The notes: generated by a model from the letters alone, not told the origin. Shown: positions 44,665-53,940, counted from the first letter of the stretch. The stretch is DNA of 64,000 nucleotides from Bacillus sp. V2I10 (GCF_030817055.1 NZ_JAUSYV010000001.1:2442001-2506000), one strand, 5' to 3'. Translations and numbers: made by a program.

Positions 44665-44689
44665 GTTTGAGCTTTTTTCACAAGGGAAT
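44665..44689 (+). promoter_or_regulatory. possible sigma-B promoter of the opu operon
   Basis: GTTTGA, 13-bp spacer, GGGAAT resembles the general-stress sigma-B consensus (GTTTAA-N12-14-GGGTAT). Osmoprotectant uptake genes are known sigma-B targets in Bacillus. Not proven. Confidence 0.4.
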
Positions 44690-44739
44690 AAACATAAAGG
44701 GAAAAAACAATTGGATTCTAATAGAGAAGGAGACATTTA

Positions 44740-45900
44740 ATGATTCAGCTTAGAAATATTACAAAAAAATATCCTGATGGTTTTAAGGCATTAAAGGATA
44801 TCAATCTTGAACTTGAGGCAGGAAAAATTCATGTAGTAATCGGACCAAGCGGATGCGGGAAATCAACAACCATGAAGCTCATCAACCGTTTGATTACTCC
44901 GACTGAAGGCACGGTATACATAAATAATGAGGATATCTCGAAGATAAATCCAGTCGAGCTGCGGAGGAAGATCGGCTATGTCATTCAAAGCATCGGTCTT
45001 TTTCCGCATATGACCATAGCCGACAATGTCGCAGTCGTACCGCGTTTATTGAAATGGGAGGAAGAACGGATAACCCGGAAAGTGAATGAACTGCTTTCGA
45101 TGGTCAATTTAGACCCAGAGACCTACCGCAGCCGTTATCCAAGCGAGCTGAGCGGGGGACAGCAGCAGCGCGTTGGCGTGATTCGTGCACTAGCGGCAGA
45201 ACCTGATGTTATTTTGATGGACGAGCCGTTCAGCGCACTTGATCCGATCAGCCGTGATCAGCTTCAGGCAGAGCTCGTGAATTTACAGGATGATCTGAAA
45301 AAGACCATCGTGTTTGTCACTCATGATATGGACGAAGCAATCAAAATTGCGGATAACATCATTTTAATGAAGGGTGGAGAAGTGATCCAGGTTGGATCGC
45401 CAGACTCGATCTTGCGGCATCCGGCAAATGATTTTGTGAAAGAGTTTATCGGTAAGAAGCGATTAAAAGAGCATAAAGATACAAGTTTTCCGATGGATCC
45501 CGATGAAATTCCAACAGTTAATGAAGTCATGGTTGATAATCCTGCAACAGCTTATCCAGAAAGAGGTCTTGCTGCCGCACTGAAAATCATGGAGCAAAGA
45601 CGAGTGGATTCGCTGATTATTATTGACCAGGAACGCAACTTGCTAGGATATGCCCCAATTTTGAATCTTCTGGGGCAATACCGTGATGAAACCAAAACGC
45701 TGAAAGATGTCATGCTGCCTTTCGCGCATACTGTCCAATCTGACAGTCCTTTTACAATTGCCCTTGATTTAATGAGCCAGTATAACCTGCCTTATGTACC
45801 GGTTGTTAGAAGGAACGGCAAGTTTGTCGGCGTGATTACTAGAGGAAGCATGGTCCGCTTAATGGCAGAGGTATTTCCTTATGCAGATGAGGTGGTTTAA
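44740..45900 (+). CDS. opuCA: osmoprotectant (glycine betaine/choline/carnitine) ABC transporter ATPase, OpuBA/OpuCA type
   Basis: 386 residues. Walker A GPSGCGKSTT, signature LSGGQQQRVGVIRAL, Walker B VILMDEPFSALDP, then two CBS domains (about 255-380) that sense ionic strength or cyclic-di-AMP in relatives. It powers import of compatible solutes. First gene of a four-gene operon; the next gene begins on the base after its stop. Whether it is OpuB (choline) or OpuC (broad) cannot be told by eye. Confidence 0.88.
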   Translation: MIQLRNITKKYPDGFKALKDINLELEAGKIHVVIGPSGCGKSTTMKLINRLITPTEGTVYINNEDISKINPVELRRKIGYVIQSIGLFPHMTIADNVAVVPRLLKWEEERITRKVNELLSMVNLDPETYRSRYPSELSGGQQQRVGVIRALAAEPDVILMDEPFSALDPISRDQLQAELVNLQDDLKKTIVFVTHDMDEAIKIADNIILMKGGEVIQVGSPDSILRHPANDFVKEFIGKKRLKEHKDTSFPMDPDEIPTVNEVMVDNPATAYPERGLAAALKIMEQRRVDSLIIIDQERNLLGYAPILNLLGQYRDETKTLKDVMLPFAHTVQSDSPFTIALDLMSQYNLPYVPVVRRNGKFVGVITRGSMVRLMAEVFPYADEVV

Positions 45901-46548
45901 ATGATACTCATTCAGGATTATTTTTCCTTTCTGCAGGAACGGTACCCAGATATTCTGGCAAGGTCAGGAGAACATTTAACGATTGTTGGCCTTGCTGTTT
46001 TATTCGGCTGCTTAGTAGCCATTACAACGGGTATTTTACTGACAAGAGTGAAAGAAGGCCCTTTAAACAGCTTCGTATTTGGTCTTGTGAATGTATTCCA
46101 GACGGTTCCGACCATTGCCTTGCTTGCGATGCTTATTCCGTTGATGGGCATCGGCATGAAGCCGGCCATTTTTGCTCTCTTTTTGTATTCATTGCTGCCG
46201 CTTCTCCGCAATACCTATTCAGGTATTAGAGAAGTGGATGGGAGCATTGTGGAAGCAGCAAGAGGAATGGGGTTCGGCACGTTTCAGCGTTTATTTAAAA
46301 TAGAGCTTCCGCTTGCATTTCCATACATTCTTTCAGGAATTCGATTAACGACCGTTTATATAATCAGCTGGACAACTCTTGCTGCATTGATTGGAGCCGG
46401 GGGACTTGGCGATTTGATTATTGCCGGAATGTCAAACAATGATAATTTTCTTATCTTTACTGGAACGGTCAGTGCCATTATTCTGGCCGTTATCGTTGAT
46501 GTTGTTTTAGGCTTTTTCAGTAAAAATAGAAACGGTTTAACAGCTTAG
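45901..46548 (+). CDS. opuCB: osmoprotectant ABC transporter permease (OpuCB type)
   Basis: 215 residues, about five or six membrane segments and the EAA loop GIREVDGSIVEAARGMGFGTFQRLFKIELPLAFPYILSGI that contacts the ATPase. Partner of the second permease at 47486. Confidence 0.88.
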   Translation: MILIQDYFSFLQERYPDILARSGEHLTIVGLAVLFGCLVAITTGILLTRVKEGPLNSFVFGLVNVFQTVPTIALLAMLIPLMGIGMKPAIFALFLYSLLPLLRNTYSGIREVDGSIVEAARGMGFGTFQRLFKIELPLAFPYILSGIRLTTVYIISWTTLAALIGAGGLGDLIIAGMSNNDNFLIFTGTVSAIILAVIVDVVLGFFSKNRNGLTA

Positions 46549-46574
46549 AAATAAGAATCACAAGGAGAAATTTA

Positions 46575-47489
46575 ATGAGGAAAGCAATCATTATATCTGC
46601 ACTGGCAGTTTTTATAGCATGCACCTCGGTTTTATCAGGATGCAGCTCAAAAGAAACCATTAAAATCGGCGCCGCCACCTATACAGAAACAAAGATTATG
46701 GCTGCGATTTATAAAGAACTGATTGAAGATCGGACAGATTTAACCGTTGATATTACACCTGATCTGCTCTCAAATCCGATGATTCTAAAATCGATGAGCA
46801 GAGATGACCTGGATATGGCGCTCATGTATTCAGGAGTTATTTTCAGCAACTTTTTCCCTGTAAAGCAGACGACAGACCGAAAAGAGGTTCTAAAGCAGGC
46901 ACAGGAAGGATTTGATAAGCACTATGACTTTACATGGTTTGACCCTCTCGGCTGGGAAAATACCTATGCCCTGACCGTTCAGGAGCAGACTGCAGAAGAA
47001 AAAGGGCTTAAGAAAGTATCAGATTTGAAAAAAGATCAGGAGAATATGAAATTCGGTGTTGATTCATCCTGGATGGAGCGCAAACAGGATGGATATCCTG
47101 CCTTTATCAAGCATTACGGGTTTGACTTCGAACAATCTTATTCCATGGATATCAATTTAGTTTATGAGGCAGTTGCGAATGAACGGGTCGATGTGGTTCT
47201 TGCCTATTCAACTGACCCGAGACTGATTCAATATAATTTGAAAACATTAGAGGATGACAAACGATTTTTTCCTCCTTATGATGCTTCTATGGTTGCACGA
47301 AATGAGGTGCTTGAGAAGCATCCGGAGCTTAAACCGATTATGAATGAACTGGTCGGTGAGATGGATGAGGAAACCATCACGAATCTCAATTACGAAGTTG
47401 ATATTAAAAACCGCAACGAACGGGAAGTGGCAAGAGAATTCCTGACGGAAAAAGGCCTCCTGAATAACGAATCGGAGGGAACGAAATGA
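46575..47489 (+). CDS. opuCC: osmoprotectant ABC transporter substrate-binding lipoprotein (OpuCC type)
   Basis: 304 residues; lipobox LSGC (MRKAIIISALAVFIACTSVLSGCSS). OpuAC-type binding domain starting IKIGAATYTETKIMAAIYKELIE. Compared with the usual OpuCC family the ligand region ('DLDMALMYSGVIFSNFFP') is divergent, so substrate preference may differ. Overlaps the next gene by 4 bp. Confidence 0.87.
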   Translation: MRKAIIISALAVFIACTSVLSGCSSKETIKIGAATYTETKIMAAIYKELIEDRTDLTVDITPDLLSNPMILKSMSRDDLDMALMYSGVIFSNFFPVKQTTDRKEVLKQAQEGFDKHYDFTWFDPLGWENTYALTVQEQTAEEKGLKKVSDLKKDQENMKFGVDSSWMERKQDGYPAFIKHYGFDFEQSYSMDINLVYEAVANERVDVVLAYSTDPRLIQYNLKTLEDDKRFFPPYDASMVARNEVLEKHPELKPIMNELVGEMDEETITNLNYEVDIKNRNEREVAREFLTEKGLLNNESEGTK

Positions 47490-48130
47490 CATTTCTTAAA
47501 GAACTATTTGCTTATATGGGCGAAAATATAGATTTGCTGCTTCTTTACACTGGACAGCACCTGCTTATGGTCATCATCGGGGTTTCCTTGGCATTGATTG
47601 TGGGAACGCTCCTTGGCATTGTGTGCAGCAGGTACAAGAAACTGGCACCTATTATCTTATCAGTAGCTAACATCATACAAATCGTTCCGAGTCTTGCCTT
47701 GCTGGCCTTGCTGATGTTATATTTTGGACTTGGATTCTATACAGTGGTCATTGGATTGTTCCTTTACTCATTGCTGCCCATCATCCGGCATACCTATGTG
47801 GGGCTCGAGCAGGTCGATTCATCTCTGACGGAAGCAGGACACGGGATTGGGATGACCTACATTCAGCTTCTAACAAAAGTACAGCTGCCGCTTGCTATGC
47901 CATTCATCATGGCTGGATTAAGAATTGCGGCAGTGATCGCTATCGGCGTTGCAACACTTGCGCCCTTTGTAGGCGGTGACGGACTCGGGCGTGAAATTTT
48001 CTCTGGAATCAACTCCAGAAATGACATTCGGATCTATGTCGGCGCCATTCCGGCTTCCATTCTGGCCATCCTTGCAGATATTGTTTTAGGGCGGATGGAA
48101 AAGAGGATGAGTGTGAGAACAGCGAAATAA
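47486..48130 (+). CDS. opuCD: osmoprotectant ABC transporter permease (OpuCD type)
   Basis: 214 residues, about six membrane segments; EAA loop GLEQVDSSLTEAGHGIGMTYIQLLTKVQLPLAMPFIMAG. Last gene of the operon, followed after 4 bp by a strong terminator. Confidence 0.88.
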   Translation: MTFLKELFAYMGENIDLLLLYTGQHLLMVIIGVSLALIVGTLLGIVCSRYKKLAPIILSVANIIQIVPSLALLALLMLYFGLGFYTVVIGLFLYSLLPIIRHTYVGLEQVDSSLTEAGHGIGMTYIQLLTKVQLPLAMPFIMAGLRIAAVIAIGVATLAPFVGGDGLGREIFSGINSRNDIRIYVGAIPASILAILADIVLGRMEKRMSVRTAK

Positions 48131-48134
48131 GAAG

Positions 48135-48173
48135 AAAAGAAGATCAGCTCCTTTTAGGGCTGATCTTCTTTTA
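48135..48173. terminator. terminator of the opu operon
   Basis: 14-bp perfect stem AAAAGAAGATCAGC / GCTGATCTTCTTTT. Confidence 0.92.
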
Positions 48174-48237
48174 AATAAGTGTTTAAAGCGATGTTGGATT
48201 TTTATTGTCCAGCTCCATCACCCAACCCCTCGGCCAG

Positions 48238-48284
48238 AAAGATTCGACAAAAAAGTCAAGCCCGGACTTTTCTGTCGAATCTTT
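48238..48284. repeat. long inverted repeat between convergent operons
   Basis: AAAGATTCGACA followed by AAAAAGTC, a 7-nt loop, then GACTTTTC and TGTCGAATCTTT: a 20-bp stem with one mismatch. Flanked by C-rich (48230s) and G-rich (48294-48305) arms that could extend it. It may be the leftward symporter terminator or a small palindromic (MITE/REP-like) element. Confidence 0.6.
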
Positions 48285-48318
48285 ATCTGTCTGTCGGGGC
48301 GGGCGGTTCCACATTTCT

Positions 48319-49734
48319 CTATAATTGTTTTGTCTCTTTTAAATACTCCACATTGCTTGTTTTCTTTCTGTAGTTAGTAAGGTATGAAATCCCCACTAAA
48401 ACGATAAATCCAGATGACATTCCATAAATGATCGGGTTTGTTGATGTAAGTCCTTCAAAAAACAACCCGGCAAGGACAACGACCGTGCTGACCAAAATAG
48501 AATAAAAGCCTGCATTCGGCGTCGCTTTTTTCCAGAAGAATGTCATGACAAGCGGGATAAAGATCGCACCGGATAAAATGGCGTATGCCACATCTAAAGC
48601 AACTAAAACATCCTGGATCCAAATCGAGAATGTAATCGCGATTAATCCAACAATAAGCGTTGTGATTCTTGAAGCTCTTAAAAGCTGTCTATCCGTCATA
48701 TTTTTCATGAAATATTGCTTTAAAATATCATTTGTAATAAGGGTGGCTGACGCCAGCAGAGTTCCTGATGCTGTTGACATGAGAGCAGAGCAGACACTTG
48801 CAAGAACAAGCCCTAAAATTCCCGATGGAAGAATGGCAAAGGCCATTTCTGCAAAGGTGTTTTGAGGATTGCTGATGGATGGGATGACGATAAATGCACA
48901 CATCCCGATGATGCTTCCTGCAAGGGCATAGGCAATGCTGTAGAAACCTGCAAAAATAGAGCCGTTTCTGGCTATTTTATTCGATTTTGCAGTAAATACC
49001 CGCTGCCAAATATCCTGTGATACGACCATGCCCAAGGCATAAAGCAGGAAGTATTGAAAGATTTGCTGATAACCGATAGATGAAAAGCTGAAGTGAGTCT
49101 GAGGGAGCTGGGTCAATAGATTTCCCCAGCCATCCGCTTTTGAAATGCTCATTGGCAGCATAATGAAAAAGATTCCGATGGTCATGACAACAAATTGAAT
49201 AATGTCTGTAACCGTTACACTCCACATGCCGCCTAGGATGGTGTAAAAAAGAACGATTCCGCCCCCGACAAGCATTGAAGTCGTAATATTCCAGCCTAAA
49301 AGGACGTTGATGATTGCTCCCATTCCTATAACCTGTGTTACAGCGACCATTAAAGTATAGATGGCAGCTACAATTGCACTTAGCAGGCGGGTTTCAGAAG
49401 TATATCTTTTGCCGAGCAGCTCACTGATGGTTGTGATTTTCAAAGAATCAATTTTCTTAATAAAAATAGTGCCAAGAATAATAATGCCAAGACCAATCAT
49501 GGTGACAAACCAGATCCCTGAGATTCCATATATATATCCAAGTTTTGCCGTTCCAATTGTTGCGGCGCCTCCGAGAATGACAGCAGAGAGACAGCCGAGA
49601 TACATGAACATTCCAAGATTCCGTCCGGCCAGGTTAAAATCTTCCGATGTCTTTGCTTTTTTGGAACCGATAACCCCAACACCTATTAAAACCCCAAAAT
49701 ACACTAAAACCACGAGCGTATCGAGCAGCTGCAT
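48319..49734 (-). CDS. sodium:solute symporter (SSS family)
   Basis: 471 residues, about thirteen membrane segments. Landmarks: DFNLAGRNLGMFMYLGCLSAVILGGAATIGTAKLGYIYG near the N-terminus and FVMTIGIFFIMLPMS. SSS proteins carry amino acids, sugars or organic acids with Na+. It follows the aminotransferase gene by 29 bp on the same strand, so the likely cargo is an omega-amino acid such as GABA or beta-alanine (inference). AAAAAGGAGG site 9 bases before ATG. Confidence 0.88.
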   Translation of the reverse strand: MQLLDTLVVLVYFGVLIGVGVIGSKKAKTSEDFNLAGRNLGMFMYLGCLSAVILGGAATIGTAKLGYIYGISGIWFVTMIGLGIIILGTIFIKKIDSLKITTISELLGKRYTSETRLLSAIVAAIYTLMVAVTQVIGMGAIINVLLGWNITTSMLVGGGIVLFYTILGGMWSVTVTDIIQFVVMTIGIFFIMLPMSISKADGWGNLLTQLPQTHFSFSSIGYQQIFQYFLLYALGMVVSQDIWQRVFTAKSNKIARNGSIFAGFYSIAYALAGSIIGMCAFIVIPSISNPQNTFAEMAFAILPSGILGLVLASVCSALMSTASGTLLASATLITNDILKQYFMKNMTDRQLLRASRITTLIVGLIAITFSIWIQDVLVALDVAYAILSGAIFIPLVMTFFWKKATPNAGFYSILVSTVVVLAGLFFEGLTSTNPIIYGMSSGFIVLVGISYLTNYRKKTSNVEYLKETKQL

Positions 49735-49763
49735 GTGAAAAGCCTCCTTTTTAGTTTAAATGG

Positions 49764-51095
49764 TTACGAATTTAGTAATGCTTTAGATAAATGAGAGCTT
49801 TGGTACTCATAAACGGCTTCTTCTAATACTTTGAGGCCATGATCAATTTCATCCTTGCTGATAGTAAGCGGAGGGATCATCCGAATGACTTCGCCATGAT
49901 TACCGCATAAATAGAAGAGCACACCTTTTTCCAGACAGCGGTCCAAAATGGACATGAGCGCTTCTCCGTCTGGTTTTCCTGTTACAGGGTCAACAATTTC
50001 AATCCCGATCATCAGACCGATTGCGCGTACGCTTCCGATCACAGGGGAGGTTCTTTGCAAAAATCTCAGCTTCTCTACTGCATATTTGCCCATTTTTTTA
50101 GAGTTCTCAATGAGCTTCTCTTCTTTCAGCACTTCAATGGTTGCAAGTGCTGCCGCACATGCGATCGGGTTGCCTCCGAACGTTGTGCCGTGACTGCCAA
50201 GCGGCCATTGCTGCATTAATTCTTTCGAAGCAACGGTGGCACTCAATGGAAGACCTGAAGCTATGCCTTTTGCGATGGCCATAATATCGGGCACAACATC
50301 AAATGCTTGAGCAGCAAACCATTCTCCCGTCCGTCCGAAGCCTGTTTGAACCTCATCAAAGATAAGGAGAATCCCATGCCTGCTGCAGATCTCCCTTATT
50401 TTTTTCAGCCAGCTTTTCGGTGGAACGATATATCCGCCTTCTCCAAGGACCGGCTCAACGATTATACAGGCGACTTCTTCTGGTGTTACTTGATGATTAA
50501 ACAGTGTTTCAAAATCTTTTTCTAATTTCTCCGTGCAATAAACCTCTGGATCAGCCCCTTTTGGGCATCCTGAAACATCAGCATAGGGTACTTGGTAGGC
50601 GAGTCCATTCGGCTGAAGAAATTTACGGTATTTGCTTTTCGAGGTCGTTACACTTAATGCTCCAAGCGATCGGCCATGAAAGCAGCCGATAAACGAGACA
50701 GCATATGGTCTTCTCGTTACATGTTTTGCTAGTTTTATCGCGCCTTCTATCGCTTCCGTTCCGCTGTTGGCGAAGAAAAAGCAATCGAGATTTTCAGGAA
50801 GAACCAGCTTTAATTCTTTAGCAAGCTTCAAAATCGATTCATACATAATGACGCCTGATGGACCATGCATCAGCTGGTCAGCTGCATCCTTGATGGCTTG
50901 TACTACTTTAGGATGTCTGTGCCCTGTGTTGGCTGTCGCAATGCCAGATGTGAAATCCAAATATTTTCGGCCGTCAAGCCCGTAGTAATAACAGCCTTCA
51001 GCCTTTACAACGGGCAGATTCGGGTGATCCTTCGCCATGCTCGGCGCTAATAAATCCGGCATTTCTGCAACTAAATGACTCCAATTATTCTCCAT
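49764..51095 (-). CDS. gabT: class III aminotransferase, GABA/omega-amino acid type
   Basis: 443 residues, PLP-dependent fold-type I. Seen: FTSGIATANTGHRHP, the substrate/PLP segment ANSGTEAIEGAIKLAK, FHGRSLGALS, FDEVQTGFGRTGEWFA with the PLP-ring Asp, and the Schiff-base Lys in IMAIAKGIASGLPL. It moves the amino group of 4-aminobutyrate or a related omega-amino acid (possibly beta-alanine) to a keto acid. The second ATG (51095) is preferred because AAGGAGG abuts the first (51101). A sigma-54 promoter lies 64-80 bp upstream. Confidence 0.85.
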   Translation of the reverse strand: MENNWSHLVAEMPDLLAPSMAKDHPNLPVVKAEGCYYYGLDGRKYLDFTSGIATANTGHRHPKVVQAIKDAADQLMHGPSGVIMYESILKLAKELKLVLPENLDCFFFANSGTEAIEGAIKLAKHVTRRPYAVSFIGCFHGRSLGALSVTTSKSKYRKFLQPNGLAYQVPYADVSGCPKGADPEVYCTEKLEKDFETLFNHQVTPEEVACIIVEPVLGEGGYIVPPKSWLKKIREICSRHGILLIFDEVQTGFGRTGEWFAAQAFDVVPDIMAIAKGIASGLPLSATVASKELMQQWPLGSHGTTFGGNPIACAAALATIEVLKEEKLIENSKKMGKYAVEKLRFLQRTSPVIGSVRAIGLMIGIEIVDPVTGKPDGEALMSILDRCLEKGVLFYLCGNHGEVIRMIPPLTISKDEIDHGLKVLEEAVYEYQSSHLSKALLNS

Positions 51096-51158
51096 CTTCA
51101 TCCTCCTTGATCAATCCTGCATCATGTTTAAAAAGTAATCTGCTTATACTTAAACACT

Positions 51159-51175
51159 TGCAAGAACCGTGCCAA
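51159..51175 (-). promoter_or_regulatory. sigma-54 (-24/-12) promoter of the aminotransferase operon
   Basis: On the minus strand it reads TTGGCACGGTTCTTGCA, a perfect match to the sigma-54 consensus. It sits between the stop codon of the activator (51181) and the aminotransferase start. Confidence 0.95.
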
Positions 51176-51180
51176 GTAAG

Positions 51181-52557
51181 TTATAGAATCTGATGTTTTT
51201 TCATTTTTCTAACAATTGAAGGCTGACTGATGCCGAGTGCCTCTGCCATACGTACAGTCGTTTTATACTTTTTCCTTGCTTTTAATAGAATTTGCTTTTC
51301 CATTGCATCCATCATTTCTGATAAGGTCTGATTTTCATCAATCGGAAAGAGAGCAGGTGCATCAGCATCTTTTATATATTCAGGCAGCTGATCTACCGTA
51401 ATTAGAGCGGAAGGAGAAATTACAACCAGCCGTTCCAGAATATTTATCAATTCACGGACATTGCCCTTCCAATCGTAATGCAAAAGGTGATGTGCAACAG
51501 CTTCATCCAGCGTCTTTTCCTTGTTGTATTTTTCTTCGAATTGTTTTAAAAGAAGATGAATGAGCGGCACAATGTCTTCTGTCCGCTGTCTGAGCGGGGG
51601 AATGGTTATCGGCACTACGTTTAATCTGAAGTACAGATCCTCCCTGAATAATTTTTCTTTGATGGCCTGTTGCAAATCTTTATTTGTAGCAGAAATGAGT
51701 CTGAAATCAACGTGAATCGGCTTTGTTCCGCCAACCCTGTAAAACTGTTTTTCCTGAATGACTTTCAATACTTTTACCTGATGGGCAAGAGGCAGTTCGC
51801 CAATTTCATCTAAGAAAAGGGTTCCTCCATCAGAAAGTTCAATCAGGCCGATTTTGCCTTTCCGATTGGCTCCGGTAAAGGCTCCGGCTTCATATCCAAA
51901 CAGCTCTGCTTCTACTAGGGAATCCGGTATCGCACCGCAGTTTACTTCAATAAATGGTCCGCTTTTTCGATCGCTTTTATTATGTATAAATTTTGCAAGC
52001 AGGGATTTGCCAACGCCTGACTCACCCAGTATTAATACGTTTACATCTACTTCTGATACTTGGAGGGACGTGCTGATTACTTTCTGCATTTCGTCACTTT
52101 TTGCAATAATTCCGGCATCATAAAGCTGTTTGCTCCGCAAAAGATCAAGCTCGCTTTTTACCCGTTCCATTTCTTCTTCCATTGTAATGAGGAAATTCTT
52201 ATAGTCTGCGAGTTCCGTGATATCGTGTGAATAGCTGACAACCCTGTAGAGTTCGCCATTTTCATTGTAGACAGGTATGCCTGTGACCAATAGCTTTTTT
52301 CCTTTATTCGTCGTTTGAACAAACGTAATTTTTTTCTTCTCTTTCACTACAATTGGAGTCAAAATGGGGGTGAACAGCCCCTGCGCCTCAAGATCATAGA
52401 CTGATTTTCCAATTAAACTATCAGATTCTACCCCGTAGATTTTCCCTGTAAACTCACTGACTTTTAAAATAATTCCATCTAAATTGGTAACAAGAATATC
52501 ATCCTTCAGGGAGTGAAGAATTTGTTCATTTTCATTCCAGTTAGTCGATGCCGTCAT
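51181..52557 (-). CDS. sigma-54-dependent activator, PAS-AAA-Fis (GabR-like of B. thuringiensis type)
   Basis: 458 residues. PAS domain (about 12-120), coiled linker, AAA+ domain with GESGVGKSLLAKF, canonical YEAGAFTGANRKG loop, GGTLFLDEIGELP, and a C-terminal helix-turn-helix (TVRMAEALGISQPSIVRKMKKHQIL). It lies directly upstream of the aminotransferase operon that carries a sigma-54 promoter. In B. thuringiensis a comparable activator switches on gabT/gabD, so control of omega-amino acid use is likely here. Confidence 0.92.
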   Translation of the reverse strand: MTASTNWNENEQILHSLKDDILVTNLDGIILKVSEFTGKIYGVESDSLIGKSVYDLEAQGLFTPILTPIVVKEKKKITFVQTTNKGKKLLVTGIPVYNENGELYRVVSYSHDITELADYKNFLITMEEEMERVKSELDLLRSKQLYDAGIIAKSDEMQKVISTSLQVSEVDVNVLILGESGVGKSLLAKFIHNKSDRKSGPFIEVNCGAIPDSLVEAELFGYEAGAFTGANRKGKIGLIELSDGGTLFLDEIGELPLAHQVKVLKVIQEKQFYRVGGTKPIHVDFRLISATNKDLQQAIKEKLFREDLYFRLNVVPITIPPLRQRTEDIVPLIHLLLKQFEEKYNKEKTLDEAVAHHLLHYDWKGNVRELINILERLVVISPSALITVDQLPEYIKDADAPALFPIDENQTLSEMMDAMEKQILLKARKKYKTTVRMAEALGISQPSIVRKMKKHQIL

Positions 52558-52594
52558 CTGAAATTCACCCTTCCATTGAATGAATATAAGAAAT

Positions 52595-52632
52595 ATTATT
52601 CATATTTGAATAATTATTCATTTTTGAATAAT
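52595..52632. promoter_or_regulatory. two tandem palindromes upstream of the activator gene
   Basis: ATTATTCA-N4-TGAATAAT occurs twice, at 52595-52614 and 52613-52632, with an 18-bp period. It lies 38-75 bp upstream of the sigma-54 activator start and could be its own operator. Confidence 0.5.
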
Positions 52633-52670
52633 TATATCAGGGTTCTAATTGAAATCATATACTTGAATAA

Positions 52671-52697
52671 AAAAAGACGACAGCAAATGAGCTGTCG
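52671..52697 (-). terminator. terminator of corA
   Basis: On the minus strand CGACAGC / GCTGTCG with a 6-nt loop, then a T-run, 7 bp after the corA stop. Confidence 0.88.
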
Positions 52698-52703
52698 CCA
52701 ATG

Positions 52704-53675
52704 TTATAAAAGCTGTTTATTTTTAAAATATTTCCACATTCCAAATGTTAATAGAATAAGAAAAGAAAAGATAATGATTGTCGCAAAAGGCGAGTCCTGG
52801 TAGGGAAGCGGAACATTCATTCCGAAAAATCCTGTTACAAACGTTAATGGAAGCATAATGGTTGAAATCAGTGTCAGGACATTCAGTTTTTCTGAGGACT
52901 TCGCATTAATAATAGAGTAGTAGGTATCGAGAGCACTATTTACTAAGTCTCTGAACGTTTCAGTAGAGTCGACAATCCGTTCTAAATGATCTATTAAGTC
53001 TGTATAGAAAGGGACATTTTCTTCTCTTATATCAAATTTCCATTTACCATCAACATTGATAAAGATTCTCCGCTGCGGGAGTATGACTCTTCGGATTAAG
53101 ATGATGGTTCGTTTTAAGGCGAGAAATTCTTCGGTTACACCACGGACTTCTTCATCATAAATCTCATCTTCTAATTCATCAATCCGGATTCCTATGCGGT
53201 CAAGGATTGGGAAATATTCATCTGTTATACCGTCAATGAGCGTGTATAAAAGAAAGTCAGCGCCTTTATTCATATATTTAATGTGTTTAGAGCAAATCGC
53301 GTCCATTTGTCCAAGCCATTTTAATTTGTGCTTATGAATCGTTACCACATAATTAGGGCCGACAAAAACGTTTAATTCAAGGGTCGTGATTTCATTATCG
53401 CTTTCCTCATTGTACCGGAGAGCGTGAAAGACAAAGAATTTATAATCCTCGTAGTTATCCATCTTAGCCCGGGGGCTGTCATGGAGACAATCTTCAATGG
53501 CCAGATGGTGAAAATCAAATATTTTTGCGACTTCATATAATTCGCGGTTTTGTACATCATACATATCAATCCATAGTAAGCTGTCTGAATGGCTTAAATA
53601 ATTGTTGATTTCATTCATTTTGATATCTGCGATCATTTCCTGTGTATCGTTTTTATAGAGATACGTTTTAATCAT
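52704..53675 (-). CDS. corA: magnesium/cobalt transport protein CorA
   Basis: 323 residues. Long soluble N-terminal domain (to about 260), then two C-terminal membrane helices with the signature FGMN between them (FVTGFFGMNVPLPYQDSP). CorA is the pentameric Mg2+ channel of the cytoplasmic membrane. ACGGGGTG site upstream. An M-box Mg2+ riboswitch lies about 270 bp upstream on the same strand, supporting Mg2+ as the ligand and control by Mg2+ starvation. Confidence 0.95.
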   Translation of the reverse strand: MIKTYLYKNDTQEMIADIKMNEINNYLSHSDSLLWIDMYDVQNRELYEVAKIFDFHHLAIEDCLHDSPRAKMDNYEDYKFFVFHALRYNEESDNEITTLELNVFVGPNYVVTIHKHKLKWLGQMDAICSKHIKYMNKGADFLLYTLIDGITDEYFPILDRIGIRIDELEDEIYDEEVRGVTEEFLALKRTIILIRRVILPQRRIFINVDGKWKFDIREENVPFYTDLIDHLERIVDSTETFRDLVNSALDTYYSIINAKSSEKLNVLTLISTIMLPLTFVTGFFGMNVPLPYQDSPFATIIIFSFLILLTFGMWKYFKNKQLL

Positions 53676-53717
53676 CTGTATACACCCCGTAAAAGTTTAT
53701 TCTACGAGGCAAACGTG

Positions 53718-53825
53718 CTAGCTTAGATCTTCTTTGGCAGGAAAAGAGGAACTGGTGCACACTGGTTGCCTCATGCTTATGCTGTCTCTGTTTTCATCTG
53801 CCGGATTAGGGTCATCTGTGCCCAT
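53718..53825 (-). CDS. possible 35-aa small ORF between the riboswitch and corA
   Basis: Minus-strand ATG preceded by GGGGGTGAGGAAATA, a strong ribosome binding site, with a TATAAT at 53841-53846 (plus coordinates) just upstream. The 35-residue peptide is polar and has one cysteine. It ends 42 bp before corA and may be a leader peptide or a small gene; no family recognised. Confidence 0.4.
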   Translation of the reverse strand: MGTDDPNPADENRDSISMRQPVCTSSSFPAKEDLS

Positions 53826-53855
53826 TATTTCCTCACCCCCATTATAAAGAAAAAC

Positions 53856-53904
53856 GCAAGCGCCAATAGTTTGTTCTGCCCGAGGAGTTGGGCGATCCGC
53901 TTGC
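53856..53904 (-). terminator. second hairpin with T-run downstream of the M-box
   Basis: On the minus strand GCAAGCG ... CGCTTGC with an inner GCCC/GGGC hairpin, followed by GTTTTTCTTT. It is a terminator-like structure placed after the riboswitch terminator and before corA, so full read-through would have to pass both unless the promoter at 53841 is used. Confidence 0.55.
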
Positions 53905-53940
53905 TATCAATGCTCAAAATTTTAAACTTTCTTATTTGTT

